From Corythucha ciliata (taxonomy: Eukaryota > Arthropoda > Insecta > Hemiptera > Tingidae): 64,000 nucleotides of DNA. The notes below the pieces were generated by a model. It saw nothing but the letters and a program-made list of their open reading frames with translations. It did no database searches and was not told the origin of the DNA. Positions 44,610-57,663 of the stretch are shown here, piece after piece. The stretch is taken from contig CM075938.1 of assembly GCA_038030265.1 (NCBI GenBank), positions 24,157,009 through 24,221,008 of the forward strand, given 5' to 3'. Position 1 is the stretch's first letter, and each line of letters opens with the position of its first letter. A program made the translations under genes and the position numbers.

Positions 44610-46260
44610 CTTCGAAGATGCCAGCTCCATGATACCGCTAAAGGAGCGATTATCTATACATTTTAGCCGTGAATTAACGCTTTTTCATTTTAGCAGCATG
44701 CTTGTCCCTTAAGAACAGAGCACGCGGACCTCGATAAAATCGGAGTCGAGGAAATCGACCAAAAACCATTATGGGTCACATTTCTGTCATTCCCTTAAAA
44801 GCGTTTGGACCGGGATCGCCTGGCATTTGTCATTTGAGCATTGTCCAAGGGACTCATAAAACGCGTCTGGCTCAATTCGATGGACTATATATGGAAAAAA
44901 TGGCCTATGGTAAAAATCACTCGTTTAACGCCCTGGGCGATTTTGGCAATTTTAAAATCGGACGAAACCGTGGCATCTCGACGTTTCTCAACATAGAGAA
45001 AGAAGAAATCCAACTTCTTGTGTACTGGTTCATTCTATTTAGATATTCACATTTCGTCAGAATAAGAGAAGTCTTCCCTACGTTTTAGTCAAGAGAGGCT
45101 AACGGTGGATTTATCGACACAACATGAACTCGTTCACAATAAAATAATATCCCCTTTGACTCTTTGTCGAAGTAGCGAAAACCGTTCATTTCAAACTTTG
45201 CCCTCATTTAAGCTAGATATACATTATACCTAGGTGCATTACAATAATTTTTGAAATTACCTATTTTATTTATTATTAATGAAATGCAATAAAATGACTA
45301 CGTAGCAATATATGCATACCGCTGTTCTGTCCTTATTTCTTTCTTGCTAAATTATTCCAGCGTGCTCCACACCCGCTTCAGTGCGCTGAAAGCGATCACA
45401 ATATCGCGTATAGCTGCCTCTTTTTTCCCTCCCCCCAATCTGGTCTAGTCCACAGTACAACGAAGGTACCGGAAAATTTGAGCGGGGGCAACTATACATA
45501 TACATCGCAGGATCCAACGATTTTTCCCTTTTCAATCTGTTAAGACTTGACCAGTCTTTAGATAGAGAGAGATTGAGTGAGAGGGAAAATGTTCCCACCA
45601 TTACTATTCACAGTAAAATTCAGTTGATGGTCTTTATTTTATTCCCTTCACCTCCCCTTCGCACGAAACAACACCTCACACGGGGGCTGTTTTTCTTTTC
45701 ACTTTTTTCTTCTTCTTCTCCCTCCCTTTTTTTTCACCCTCTCTTTGATCTTTCAAGTCATTCACTAAGGAAGCCCTCTTAAGCCACACGCCTCGATTTA
45801 AAAGGCACTGCGGGACCCTTTAAAAAAGGGCCTTTTAAAGAGATGTTGCATGAGTGCGAGAAAAACGGTTGGAAGAAGTCCAACGGCTTTTGGTAACGTT
45901 TACAAATTGTAGTGTTTTGTAATACATTGGTGACAGAGGAGGGGGGATAATATTCAGTGATTTGTTTACTTTGTATGGAGAATATTTGAGGGGGAAACAA
46001 TAAGTTCACCGCTGTCCTCTATTACGAAAATTTCCCTAGAAAAATTTAATCGATAAGGCTGAAAGGGTAGCCCCCAACTGCTGATCATTCACCACTTGTG
46101 TTCTGTAATACAATCCTATGAGTACCTAACGGTCAAACCTTGTGTGTGGCGCAATTTCGCACTCTATTCAGCATACTTCGTCACTTCTTTCGTAGTCTTC
46201 TCCAAGCCCTTATTTGTCACCCTGCTTTCTTTTGTCCGTGAAAAGGGCGAGAGTTCCAGT
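44610..46260. other. Low-copy stretch with a 105-codon frame
   Basis: A 105-codon frame (44771-45088, plus) begins just after a short 30-bp-repeat block (44650-44700). The translation has no known domain; there is no convincing upstream acceptor or downstream donor, and I do not call it a gene. The rest includes a pyrimidine-rich tract (45640-45780) and small A/T palindromes (45820-45842). Confidence 0.35.
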
Positions 46261-46266
46261 CGAAAA

Positions 46267-46304
46267 TATAAACCGACGCCTCGCACATTATTGACAGTTC
46301 AGTT
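46267..46304 (+). promoter_or_regulatory. Candidate arthropod core promoter (TATA plus Inr)
   Basis: TATAAA at 46267-46272 is followed 34 bp later by TCAGTT (46299-46304), an exact match to the arthropod initiator consensus TCAKTY with the A at 46301. The spacing is what is expected for a TATA/Inr pair. The signal-peptide-like exon at 47351 lies about 1 kb downstream on the same strand, which would allow a short 5' untranslated exon and one intron. Such pairs also arise by chance in AT-rich DNA. Confidence 0.25.
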
Positions 46305-47350
46305 GTAGGTCACCACCCTTTTTCTGGGAGATCTTTTTCTGAATACCTAAAAAGAAAAGGGAACAGGAGGGTATAAAAATGAACAGGGAGGCCAACATTG
46401 CTCTTCCGTGGTAATTTTCAGGGTTATTGAGTGAAGAAAACGTTTCACAATAAGTTGACGCAATCCATTCCTAGGGAAATATCGAAAAGGGAGGTTGGTT
46501 GTTGGTTGGACGAGGGGGTATTAATAATCCGGTTTAATTTGTAAGTCGTGGTAGTGAATGATGCGACCTTAAATGAAAATACAATTAACAGAGAATGCCA
46601 ATTTAATCAATTTTACCATCTTAAAAAGACGACGAAGGAAAAAGGGACAAATTAAAGTGGCCTACTAAAGAATGATGAGGACAAGAGCATTGCCAGAGTT
46701 TAAAGTAAGCCAAGGAAACCCGGTGAAGCCTTGCGTCAAGTACAAGACAGCAATGGGTAAAACTAAACAGTAGCCAAAACTAAACAATCAAATGGACGGC
46801 AAGAAATCGTATGCCGTATTTTCTTCGGTAAGTCAACACTACAGTTCACCTGTTACATAGAGTGGAGAGGTCCCACTTCCCTTCCCTTCTTCTCGTAAGT
46901 TACTGCGTCATTCTTATAATGCATTCATAATATCCGATGTAAGCTGAGCTGAATCTTGCGAAACTTTAAAAGGCCAGTCTGAAGGCAACTTACATACCTA
47001 CTTTTTCTGTTTAAAATATATTCATTTATTGCTCCTTGTCTATAAAAATCTCCTCCCGCTTCTCCTGTCAAAGCCTACGACGATGGCGAGTATGAAGTTG
47101 CGAAAGAGAGAAATGAGCGCATTTCTTTGACAGGGCGGGGGGAGTCTGTAACTTAACGGGAACTGTTCGAGTACCCACTTAGAATGCCAAGTTGTTTCTT
47201 TGTTGTACCCTCCTTGTTTTCATTCAAGGCCTGGTTAATTGCTGACAGCAAAAAGCGCCTTTTTAAAAATAAATATTGTTCCTACTAATAAACATAATGT
47301 CATTTCTTTTGCTTTCTTTGTTTTCTCGAAAATCTTTTCGCTCTAAATAG

Positions 47351-47443
47351 CCATGAAACTGAGAACGGGAGGGACTCTTTTCGTCTTTGTCTTATTCACC
47401 GGGTTCGTCGGAAAAAAAAGTCAGACAAAGAGTATTGTTCCAG
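47351..47443 (+). CDS. Candidate first coding exon of a secreted protein
   Basis: A TACTAAT branch-site match (47283-47289), a T-rich tract and TAG at 47348-47350 precede ATG at 47353. The frame runs 30 codons to a strong donor, CAG|GTAAGA at 47443/47444, leaving phase 1. The peptide starts MKLRTGGTLFVFVLFTGFVG: a basic n-region, a hydrophobic core of about 12 residues and a possible cleavage region, followed by a polar KKSQTK stretch. This is the shape of a signal peptide. Past the donor the frame stays open only to 47553, and the sequence there is GC-richer without features. No downstream exon was identified. This rests on signals alone, without homology, so it is a hypothesis. Confidence 0.25.
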
Positions 47444-47553
47444 GTAAGAGAACTCTCGTTGACAACGAGAACAACGCGAACGCGGAGCTCGCCTCCACTG
47501 TGGCTCTGTGTGCGTGGCCGGCGGGGAAAGGGGGGTTGCGCAAGTGTACGTGA

Positions 47554-49009
47554 AGCGGACCTTGACTCCGCCATTGCCAAGATCAGCGTACCCTCCCAAA
47601 ACGTCCAAGGTTGATGAGAGTGTCCCACCGCCACCAAACCAATCTCTTCCCTCACTCCAACTGAATTCATCCTCTCTTTTAATATTTTATGATTGCGTCA
47701 TTTTCTTTATTGTTTGTGTTTGGCTCCTGTTGGATGGGGAAGGCTGAGATAGATGCAGAATCACAAAGCTTGGGTTCACGGAATAATTGGTTAATACTAG
47801 TAAACAATAGACGTTAATGGGCTCTTTAAAAGCCTTTGGTTAATAAAAACACATTTTCATTGTGAAGAAGAAAAAAAGGGCGTATTGCAACTTTTAAACT
47901 GAATTTACCCACCTATAGGTAAATTTGTTGAATTTTAAGTCCAACAAGAACGTACATTGCCAGTTAGGGCTCACGGTCTCCAAATGAATTAAATAGGTTA
48001 TGATGCGCGGGGGGAAAACATGAAATGTCCATGCCCATTGCGCTGTATTGAATTATTACAGCGCGCCCATAGGGGGATGGTAAGGTATAATTGCTGCTCA
48101 TTAAATGATAAACATACTGTGTCATGGGCATGGGAAACCGTTAATACTTTTCCTAAGTGTATGCACGTTTACTTATACCTGTTGTTTTGATGGCCCAAGA
48201 ATTGCCACACTAAAAAAACATTAGGACTCCACCTCTCCATTCAATACAGTATAGGCCTTCTCATCCCATTGCTTATTGGCGTAGAAAATATGCTTCACCA
48301 ATATCTAATTTCATTGAGTTTCTCTGAAATGATAAATTACAACAAGCGTTTATTAATCTCATTCGGAACGGACCTATTGTGTACATAGCTGTTCATAAAT
48401 GTACAATACATATAACGAATATTTCTGCAGGCTTTAAACCTAAAAATGGCCAACTCATCAACTTGCACTATTTTTTGGACTTAAAGGGTTTCGTTACTTG
48501 TCGTATACGTTGTCCGATATTAATGATGTGTGGTTATTAGAACACTGCTGTAATATTAAACGAACGGTAATTATATTATTAATATTATTAACGCTGTATG
48601 AAGATGATTATGCGAGACAGTGGAGCTATATTTCCGGTGGCCATATTTTTCACTCGGATGGAACGATCCTGGGATTAAGGAACCCTGGGGTCAGAGGTTC
48701 TCTTCATTTGCCAATTCATCCAATTGCCACACAAAAAACTGGCAATTCATCCCTAAAAGATGATGTTTGAACTATCCAAGACCACAAAAAAATGGCAAAC
48801 TTGCAATTTCGCTAATATTTAGACCCGAAACTTTAAATTTTGCAGATTTTCATCTCGTAGTGCAGGAAATTTCGCTTGCGAGACTTGGCTTCAATGTTGC
48901 AATTCAGCGGCTTTTTGATCGTATAATACTGAATGACTTGTCTGCTAAGGCTCGGGTCGACAACCCGGGTTTTAAGTTTCTTTTAGCCCGAACCTGAGCT
49001 AAGCCATAA
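47554..49009. other. AT-rich low-copy stretch, possible intron
   Basis: Frames of 76-90 codons at 48498-48997 overlap in different phases and end in 30-bp repeat-like sequence. No domain and no strong repeat are seen. If the exon at 47351 is real, this could be intronic. Confidence 0.35.
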
Positions 49010-49255
49010 TTTATGGGTAAAATTGAAGTGACAAAGTGGAAAAGTGACGGTTCGCGGCTATCGTTGATTCGCAGGTTTCCGAGGTGCTAATTCACGGATA
49101 AAAGTGTGAACAAGCGCTCATTCGATGGTTTATGGATTTATCTTTGTGGAAAATTGAGAAAACACGCAAATTCACGGCACAAATGAGGAAAAATCGCCAA
49201 CCCCTACGCGCGCTTCAGCGTCCGACTCTTGCATTAAAAACACATTGAACTCTAT
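49010..49255. repeat. Degenerate ~30-bp repeat block
   Basis: 'gtgctaattcacggataaaa', 'gtgtgaacaagcgctcattcg' (shared in parts) and 'attgagaaaacacgcaaatt' blocks, same family as 49745-50115. Confidence 0.55.
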
Positions 49256-49333
49256 GGCCCCGCGCACACTAGGAGAAAAAAGACGCCGACTCGCGCCTCG
49301 GCGTCTTTTTTCTCCTTGTATGAAAAGGCCCTT
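49256..49333. mobile_element. Tiny palindromic MITE with a perfect 19-bp hairpin
   Basis: Arms 49271-49289 and 49298-49316 are exact inverse copies around an 8-base loop. Outward, 'ggccccgcgcacact' and the right-hand 'tgtatgaaaaggccc' are partly inverse, suggesting the terminal repeats of a very short element. In bacterial DNA this could be taken for a terminator; here it is better read as a collapsed MITE. Confidence 0.6.
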
Positions 49334-49339
49334 AACGTT

Positions 49340-50115
49340 TCTATTCATTTTTGCCGGAAATCAGCACTTTTTCTGCGAATGAGCAATTTGCTTTCTCAAT
49401 TTTCCGTACGAAGTTTACTCCAGGAACCGAGAATCCGTATTTCCCCAGTTTAGCCGCGAATGAGCGCTTTTTCTCACTTTTAGCCACTAAAAGGGGCCTA
49501 ATTCGCGAATAATTAAAAAAAAAAAAAACACACATTTTTCACAATACTATTTATCTTTTCCATGTCGTTGGACCAACAGTTTTCAAATTTTAGGGTGAAC
49601 ATCTATAGGGATCAAGACACGATTGGACGATAGGCGCCATGCTGAATCGTGTTTTAGGCCTTTTAGGGGTTCAGAAACACGAATCTGATGTCAGCTAAAA
49701 AAAAAAAATTTTTGCACTATATACCAAACTTCCTTCCCTATACGGGAACATAAAAGTAACGTTCATCGCCGCAAAAATGGAGAAAAAATATTCATTCGTG
49801 GCTCTGGCGTTGAGATGAAAGGCTAATTTGCGGCTAAAATTGAGCAAAAACCATATTGAGCAAATCCGTGGCTATCAAGTGAGAAAAACGAGCGCATTCG
49901 CAGTTGAAGTAGGTATAGGGGAAAACGCCAGTTCTCAGACTAAAATTGAGTAATGCACTCATTAATTCAGCTTAAATTGAGAAAAACCGCTAATTCACAT
50001 CTAAAAGTGAGAAAAACGCCAATTCGTGGCAAAACTGGGAAAACCCCGAAATTCCCCAGGCGCAAATTCGCGGCAGAAATTGATAAAAAGCTTTAATTCG
50101 CGTTTAAAGTTCAGA
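49340..50115. repeat. Degenerate ~30-bp repeat array (two blocks)
   Basis: Blocks 49340-49520 and 49745-50115 contain many units of 'gctaattcgcggctaaaatt' / 'gagaaaaac', spaced about 30-31 bp in the best-preserved part (near 49976-50060). The 64-codon minus-strand frame at 49341-49535 is repeat-derived. Confidence 0.65.
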
Positions 50116-50163
50116 TGAAGTCATTCATTTATAACGCCATACGTTAAAGTTATATTTAAGACA

Positions 50164-50328
50164 TTAGGGAGTTATTGCATAGCCGACTGACGCTTACCGT
50201 TTACGGTTATGTGACGTCACCATAAGCGTAGCCGTTTGTGTCAGTGGAAAAAGAGTTAATAGGGAGTTACTGCATAACCGTCTGTCGGTTAACGTTAACG
50301 GTTATGTGACGTCATGATAAGCGTAAAA
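50164..50328. repeat. Imperfect tandem duplication, 95-bp period
   Basis: 'tagggagttattgcatagcc' at 50164 recurs as 'tagggagttactgcataacc' about 95 bp later. Each unit contains 'gttatgtgacgtca' followed by 'ataagcgta', so the palindromic TGACGTCA element occurs once per unit. Confidence 0.8.
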
Positions 50329-53300
50329 TTCAAATTTTGAGTTTAAGCGTTAATCACAAACGTTTAAAGACCAGTATGAGGAGATGTTTTATTAATTTAT
50401 TTGAAGCAATTAAGTGCATCTATGCCCCCCTACCATGTGTTCATATTTTAGCGCAACTATTATTTGCAGTTTGTGATTGCTGTTGTGACTGTTTATTCAA
50501 GACAGTCGTAGGAACGCCCCTGGTTCGACCACAATCCTTGGTTCTGAGCCGGATGACGGGGATTGTATAGTGCAGGAAAGCACCTCCCGCCCCCGGCGAG
50601 GGGCGGTCGACTCGGCTCCTGTCATTTGGCAAGTCAAATTTATTTCTTCATGGACCTTATAACTCATGTCTTCTAGCCAAACCAATCCAGACTGACGAAT
50701 GGTCAGTTCTAGGAGGGGGGGGGGAGGCATAATTGTCAGTTACCAAGGGTTTTAGCCATTTTTGGCGAGAAAAATCTGTTACTTGGGCGAGATTTCAAGA
50801 TTTTGTTGTTTTTAAATGAAAAATGTTCAGTTTTAAATTTTTAATGGTAAAATTAACCAGTTTGATGGGGTAAATTGACTGTTTCTGAGTATCTATAGCT
50901 TTCGGTCTCGAGGATTGCCTATTCCTGGCTACACCCTTTTCGGACAGTATTATTCACGACCCTTGTTATGTAGGTTATGTACTAGCGTAGAAAATACTTC
51001 ATTTTTGTAGGAAGTAAACTTGTGTTCCAATTAATTTTTTTTTCATTCATGAGGCCCTTTTGAAAAGTACAAAAGTTTTTCGAAAGTACGTAGTGGCTTT
51101 TAGGGTCCTTTAGAGGATCACAAGGGACCATCGGACCATAAACTATAACGTGTAGTACCTTCTGGCGACTTTTGCGGACTGTGGCGACTGTTAGCCGATT
51201 CCCTCGGTAGCCATATCCGAAATTCCAAACGAGATGACACTTTGCTGTTTCTTCTCTGTCAGTAGAGTTACAGAGCGAGAAATAATAGATTAAGGCCATC
51301 GTCTTTCACGGTTTTCTTCCTACGCATCACACAACGAAAATTTACGAGGCTACCTGACACTCTTGAGGACCCTCTCCGCGGCCGCGGTCATAACGTCGAC
51401 ACTGACCTCATTTTCCCGGATTAATTCAACAGATCCACAGTGATTTCGCCCAATATGTATGTACGTAGCTCCAACCAGTAAAACGGCTATTAACCTTCGG
51501 AAAAATCTGGGTTATTTTATAATAGGTACATTAAACCCCTCTCTTCTTTTAAAACTTTAAAGGAAGTGACTAAATTAAAAACGCTTGAAACACTATTTTC
51601 GACCTACCTTTCGATTTTCGATTGCATCGTCGTTAGCTTGTTTATAACCAATTCTATACGTAGTTTAATTTGGTTCTCTGTTAATAGGCTGACCAAAGTT
51701 GGTTTTATTTCGTCCTGGATATTCCAAGATGGCTTTATGAGCGGAATCGAATGATGACTGAAAAGGTATTCGATAAGTACTGAACGTATATTTTTCTACA
51801 AAATGAAATGATGAGTAATAGACGTAGAGGGGTAGAACAGTATGCATATACATTGACATTTAAATGAAAGCTTGAGAAAAACGAACGTTGAAAGAAATTA
51901 GTGTAACTGTACCTGGAAATAAAACAATAATAAAAATTGCAGGTATATACATACAGATGATTATGAAATGTATGCATTTACAATTCGTCCTTGGGTGGCA
52001 CAGAGCAAGGACTCCCTTCGACCTCTTCCTATAGCTTTTATTATTAGTTTTGCAATAATATGAGAGTAAAAGTAAAGTGTGATCACCTTAACAAACTACA
52101 TATATACGTTGCATCAACTTTGTAGCTGAATAAAAGCTTGAGGGCAAAAACTGAGATTATTCTTAAAAAAGGATTTGATGAGGAAAAGGTCGTGGAAGAA
52201 AGGTTTTGTTACCAAGTTTAAGCGAAGAGCAGGCGCATCTTGGGGGTCAATGTTACGAGGGACGTCTGCTGTGGAAGACAAAAACATGTAAAAAGACAAT
52301 CGTGCTAAATGTGAATCGCTCAATAAAAACGTGCTTCAAGTGGCGTCAAGCGGTGGAGCATTTTTATTATTTTTTTAATACGTACTTACTTCCATGAAGG
52401 GAGAAGGAAGTAGTGTTACCTATATGCACCTACTAAATACAAAAAATAAAACCAGAGCTGCAGACAATAGATTCGTGTTCTAGGACTTATTGAGGCGTTA
52501 TAATTCTATAGAAGTTCCCTTCGAGTACAATGCGGTGTTTTTTATTTTCATGCCATTCGGAAGCAAAATGAGACTTTAAGTAGGAAGAAAAGTTGCCAAA
52601 CGTCGAAGCGCGTATACTATAAAGACCCGACACTAAAGTGCACCAATCCAAGAAACAAGGAAAGAAAATAGATTTTTCGCTAGTCACTAAACATTTAATG
52701 AACATGGATATTTTTAACAAGTGGAATATGAGGGCAAACTATGTAGTGCAAAACATTTCGGGAGCCAAGACAACGCAACTTTTCTTCTGACACCCAGGAG
52801 GTCACTCTCAAAGTGGTTAGCGCAATCTTGGTCGGAAGAAGACAAAAAAAATATCTTTTTTAACTCTTCTCATGCTCTAGTTTGGAAGTGTGCCACGAAA
52901 TTAGTTAATCCCGAGGATCTTCTAAAAAAAATGTTTTGTTTTTCTTCAACGACATTTGTATATTTATAATTTTGGTTTGTATAGCAAAGACCTAGTATAC
53001 ACACAGCGCCTACACCTTATAGAAGTCGCGGAGATTCGAGTTGAATTAGAAACTCAAACTATTGGTACCCCACCATCAACAAATATTTTGTATCGAATTT
53101 CGTGGGAAATTCTTTATTCCGCTGAGTAATTGCACGATTGAAGGAGATTTCCTCAAAAAAGAAAAAGACCAACGTATTTTCTTCCTGCGATCAATATAGC
53201 GTTACTGTGTCTACAGCAGGGGAAAACGGATTTTTTTTTCTCTCTCTTTTGACTGCCTGCTTTTTGTTGGATTTCCTGGTTCATCCACCTTTCATTTTCT

Positions 53301-54587
53301 GTTCTGTAAAGTTTCTTTTGGCTCAATCTTCAGTAGGAGGGCATTAAACGCAAAAAGCAAACTTTCAAGATGTGCATGTCCAAAAAAAAAAAAAAAAAAA
53401 AATAGAAACAATTTGCTTTTAGATTTTATCTAACAATAAATTGAACATTACATTTTAAATGTAATTTGAATAGTTCAAATCATAGTTTAAATGGGGAAAT
53501 ATCGTTGATTCACCTTTACGATGTTTTATTTTCATTTTGTTTTTCTCATTTTTTACACGAGGAAACTTTGGAAGCATTAGTCATAGTTAACACTTATTTG
53601 TTAACGTGATTGTTGCGAAAGATTTATTTTTTTTTTTTCAATGTCACAAGGCAAGAAGTCACTTATTCAATACAAAACATTTCGCAAGAGATCAAGGGAG
53701 ATGTGCAACCAGGAAACCCATCCTCTAATATTTTCCACTTCGTCCGATATGCGTTTTAGTGTGATCAAAAAGTAATATAGAAACGTAGAAGAGAAATAGT
53801 CGCATTTTCAGTTGTATTTTACCACATTGCAAGATGTAACGCCGTATACTATAACCATCCTCACCGAGGACTCATATACGTTTAACATATTACCGCGAAC
53901 TCGGTTCCGTGGCATTGCAATTTTTTAAATGATTCTTTTCGTTCATTCACAAGGAAATTGGCTACCTACTGTTAATCACATTATTTAATTACTATTTTCA
54001 CATTATTGACTGCTCTGTTTTTGGCTTTGTGCTTGTTGAGATGAATATAAATAAATAAATATAATAGGGCTAGACCCACGAGCGTTGTTGAAGGACCCCC
54101 TTCTCACCCACAACTCAACCAAAATTATCATAAACCTTTAAAAAACCAACCAACAGTTTAGGGAGCACCAAATTATAAGTGCTCAATTATGAAAAGTGTT
54201 CTATTTTTTTTTTTTTTTTTAAATCAGTTTTCAAGTTGAAAATAATCAGATTTAGCGCAATGCATGCCGTCTTATGCCAATAGCCCAGTGTCCCAACAGC
54301 GATTTCAGAGGCTTCAATCACCCTCCACAGAGCTCGATAATCGGTTTCTTTTCTTCTAATCGGCGTATTTTACTGATATAAAAGTGGCTAAAATCCCATT
54401 TTAGAGCTTTTTCTCCATTTTTAACCGCAAAATACTTCGATAAATAGCTCAAAATGCGATCGTAACTTTCATAAATACACCAGCGCTCATGTGGAGTCTA
54501 GGCCAAACGACCATTTGAGGTACCCTTCAATTTTCAATTGGGGTTTACTTAAAAAATTCTTTTTCTGATTCTGATTCTCACCATCAC
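50329..54587. other. 4.3-kb low-copy AT-rich stretch, no gene supported
   Basis: Contains a 10-base G run (50715-50724), A/T homopolymers (53382-53401, 53629-53639, 54204-54221) and unique sequence. Frames reach 105 codons (50982-51299, minus) and 82 codons (52721-52969, plus) without domains or splice context. A weak 30-bp repeat block lies at 54370-54450. Confidence 0.45.
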
Positions 54588-54590
54588 AAT

Positions 54591-54725
54591 AGGTCCGTTC
54601 CATTGTTTTGCACTTGCTACACTAGTGTAGAAAACCTTGTAATTTCATTGACTTTCTGAAAAATTGAATGAAACCAGATGATTTTCTTCAAAAGTATAGC
54701 ACTCGCGAAACAATGGAACGGACCC
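54591..54725. mobile_element. 135-bp MITE, 'aggtccgttccattgtttt' ends
   Basis: The left end 'aggtccgttccattgttttg' and the right end 'cgaaacaatggaacggaccc' are inverse over about 20 bp, with further pairing inward. AAT flanks both sides (54588-54590 and 54726-54728), a possible 3-bp target duplication. Confidence 0.7.
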
Positions 54726-54728
54726 AAT

Positions 54729-56735
54729 AATCCAACAAAGCAAGTGATACTAGAGAACCTTTAAAACACAGGTACGGCAACACGGATTTCAGCGCCATAT
54801 TTTGTCCCTCAGTCGTTAGGGTAAACACAGTACCATGAATGAAAAAATTTTCATCGTAACAAAAAAGAAACGTGGAATGCGGTCGAAATAAATAAAAATA
54901 CCCCACTCATCAATGAGACCAGGTGATAATTATAATTGTATGAGGGACAAAATATGGCGCCGATTTGCTTGTTCCCGTACTCGTGTTTTATAGTACCTGC
55001 CTTAGTGATGTCGGTCAGATGTTACCCCAGATCGTTAGTTCATTAACGCTCCGCGCAAGAGCGCTGCTGTATTTATGAAATATGTCACCAATCTGACAAT
55101 TCTACTGGCCAAGCCAGAAGAATTCGTGCAAGGGCGTAGTCAGGACCGGGGAACGGTAAACTAATAAAGAAGGTTGTCTCCCCTAGTAACAACCATGGGC
55201 CTGTGATTTTTTGTGGAGCAGCGCAGTCTGGTTGACAAGGTTCTGCTATGTGTTAAGGGAGGGGGAAAAACGCGGCAAATACAAAATACCTATTTTATTT
55301 TCCCGCCTTTATCTAGTCTTTTTATTTTCCTATTAAAATTTCGTCTGTCCCAATAATTTTGACTTTGCACAATGCGTATAGTACAGAAATTTATAATTAA
55401 AGGGATTATTATATCGACATCAAATAAAATGCCGTTCTTTCGTGAAAGCTCCGAAGAACACCGAAAAAGCTACATTTTTCTTCTTTTTTAAAAAATCAGT
55501 CAGCTTCATTCCTCCGAAAAGAACAACAGTTTCTATGGAAATGAAGAAGTACGGGAAGAAATAGAAAACATCTCGCAACTGAGCGAATAGCGTTTTTTTA
55601 TAATTTAACCCAAAATCAAACAGAGGAAAAAAGCCTAGTGGCATAGAAAACTCGTAAGTTACATTACATATACATAGATATTAAATGAATATTTAATTAA
55701 TGTTTCAATCATTACAGAAACAATGAATGAAAGCCCATTAACCACAGTTCGATTTATATTAGTGTTCGAATGGCACAGCGAAGGGTCTAGCCTCTTGGCG
55801 GTTAGTTCCTCTGGGTAACGTCCGTTTCCGTATTGCACGTGATGCAATTTGAGTTACAGGTTTAGAAAGGCTGTCCTCGTCCATATACATATTTCACCGG
55901 GTGTTTCACCATGCAGGCCAATGTGATTCTAACTTGCAACTGCGAATATGGGAGTATACATATAGTCATTCGAAGAGAAAGGCACATGCAATTTGGTGAA
56001 GCTGTAGAGAATGGCCATAAAAATGAGAAGGTGTGTTTTTGTGAAATTTGAGTGCCCGTGGTTTTCATGGTGGATCAACAGCAGAATTTCTAGACGATAA
56101 TCGTGAGGGAAAAATAATGTGTACTCAACTTTTGCCGATTTCTCTCATGTACAAACGGCAACGTTTTCCCTGAAAGAAATGTTAATATTAAAACTCATAG
56201 CGGCAATGTAGTGCAGTTTTGCCCTTTAAATAGCATTGCACTTACAAAAGGCATGTCTTCGATCCTGCCTATGTCAATGCGGATCTTTCGAAGGAACATC
56301 GATAGCTTCATTGCCGATGCGTGAGTCTATTATAGATGCGCGACCAAGTTTTCACCCTTTAGTGCTTGAACGTCATGAAGTGCATTTCCTCAACCTCTCA
56401 ACAATGACGGTTGACAGAGTCAAAAATGCTACGAGAACAGTCAAAAATACAAATTTATCAGACAGTATAGTGACTTGGAATATTGTTTCACACTGAACAC
56501 ACTTCTCACTGCACGTACACTGAATGTCCGTGTTAAAAACACTTCAGTTTCAAATAACACTGACCGACACAGAAACTTCTAACGACACTCAGGGGCGACT
56601 GTGGTATCGGGGCGCAGGGGGGGTGCCTTGTTTAAGTGGGCGCCGGTAATTTCGAATATTTTTGGCTGAATTACATATAACTTGTAACTCGTGTAGAGAG
56701 AATGAACTCCCATTCCTAGTCCTAGTAGTCCTGTT
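54729..56735. other. Low-copy stretch, several short frames
   Basis: On the minus strand, frames at 55420-55644 (hydrophobic, Phe-rich), 55659-55847 and 55862-56068 follow one another, and an 86-codon plus-strand frame lies at 56236-56496. A donor-like GTAAGT occurs on the minus strand near 56245. None has a recognisable domain. They could include exons of a minus-strand membrane-protein gene, but this is not demonstrable. Confidence 0.3.
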
Positions 56736-56739
56736 TCTT

Positions 56740-57250
56740 CTGGTTTAAAAAAAGGAAGGTAATTATCTTAGCTGACAGAATCAACGGTTCCTTAAAGGCG
56801 ATTTGGGAGATTTCGGGGGAAACCGGACTTTTCTTTAAGTATACACGTAGGTAGGTAAGTATACGTTTTACGTATACTAAGTTTTTAGGCTGAATTCCTT
56901 CTCGTTTACCGGTCAAAAGTAAGATTATTTGGCTAAATTGAAACATTTTTGGGCATAATAGAACGGTTATAGGGCCAAATAGCCAGTTTAAGCGCTGCAA
57001 AATTACCAGTTTTTAACCAAATAACGGATTTTGTGACAATAAATCGACAGGGGACGGTCCAATAGTAGTTTCTGGGCATAAAATGCTGCTTTTATAGCCA
57101 AATAAATAGTTTCAGGGGCTAAGTTTTCCAGATTTAACACTTTCCGGTTTGTATAAGAATAAGAGTGTCTAATAGCGCCAGTGGTACCAGGTACAAATTT
57201 TAAAGCGTCAGTTATGGAGCCAACATTTCGGTTTCTGGGCTGAAGTACGA
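56740..57250. repeat. Degenerate ~30-bp repeat, variant 'gccaaatagccagttt'
   Basis: Units with 'ggccaaatag/gctaaattg', 'cagttt' and 'tttctgggc' blocks recur at about 33-40 bp. The two minus-strand frames here (56722-57000, 57003-57266) are repeat-derived. Related to 62160-62960. Confidence 0.55.
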
Positions 57251-57663
57251 TGGCAATTCCGATCAAATTGTAGGGTCTGAGTTTCCATATTTATTCTAGA
57301 ACAGTCAGTAAATTCTAGAGAGGAGTAAAATAATTAGTATAGTTAAGGGGGGAGCGATCCCAACGAAAAATTGTTATTTCTGTCGTGAAAGCATGGTTTT
57401 GGATGAAAAGATCAAGTTGTTTGTCCAACGGGATCTTTGACAGACGCCCCCTTCTCATCTATGGCCAACGAATTTAGATCACCGCCCCCCCTCTAAAACC
57501 GAAACTTAAACTCTACGCCTCTGACAACAGATATTCCTTTTTTAATCCGTTATGAAAATATATGACGATGGTCTGACAGGGGCGCCACGCTCAAGGGGCG
57601 CGGGGGGGTTTTAGAAACTCACCCCTCCCTGGCCAGTCCGCCACTGACGATACTACACAAACT

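Noticed and set aside
44771..45088. 105-codon frame starting with ATG
   Set aside because: No family resemblance, no splice or promoter context, and it starts next to a repeat block.
49271..49316. GC-rich hairpin with T run considered as a rho-independent terminator
   Set aside because: Nothing else in the window looks bacterial; the T/A stretch is part of the perfect stem, so a palindromic element fits better.
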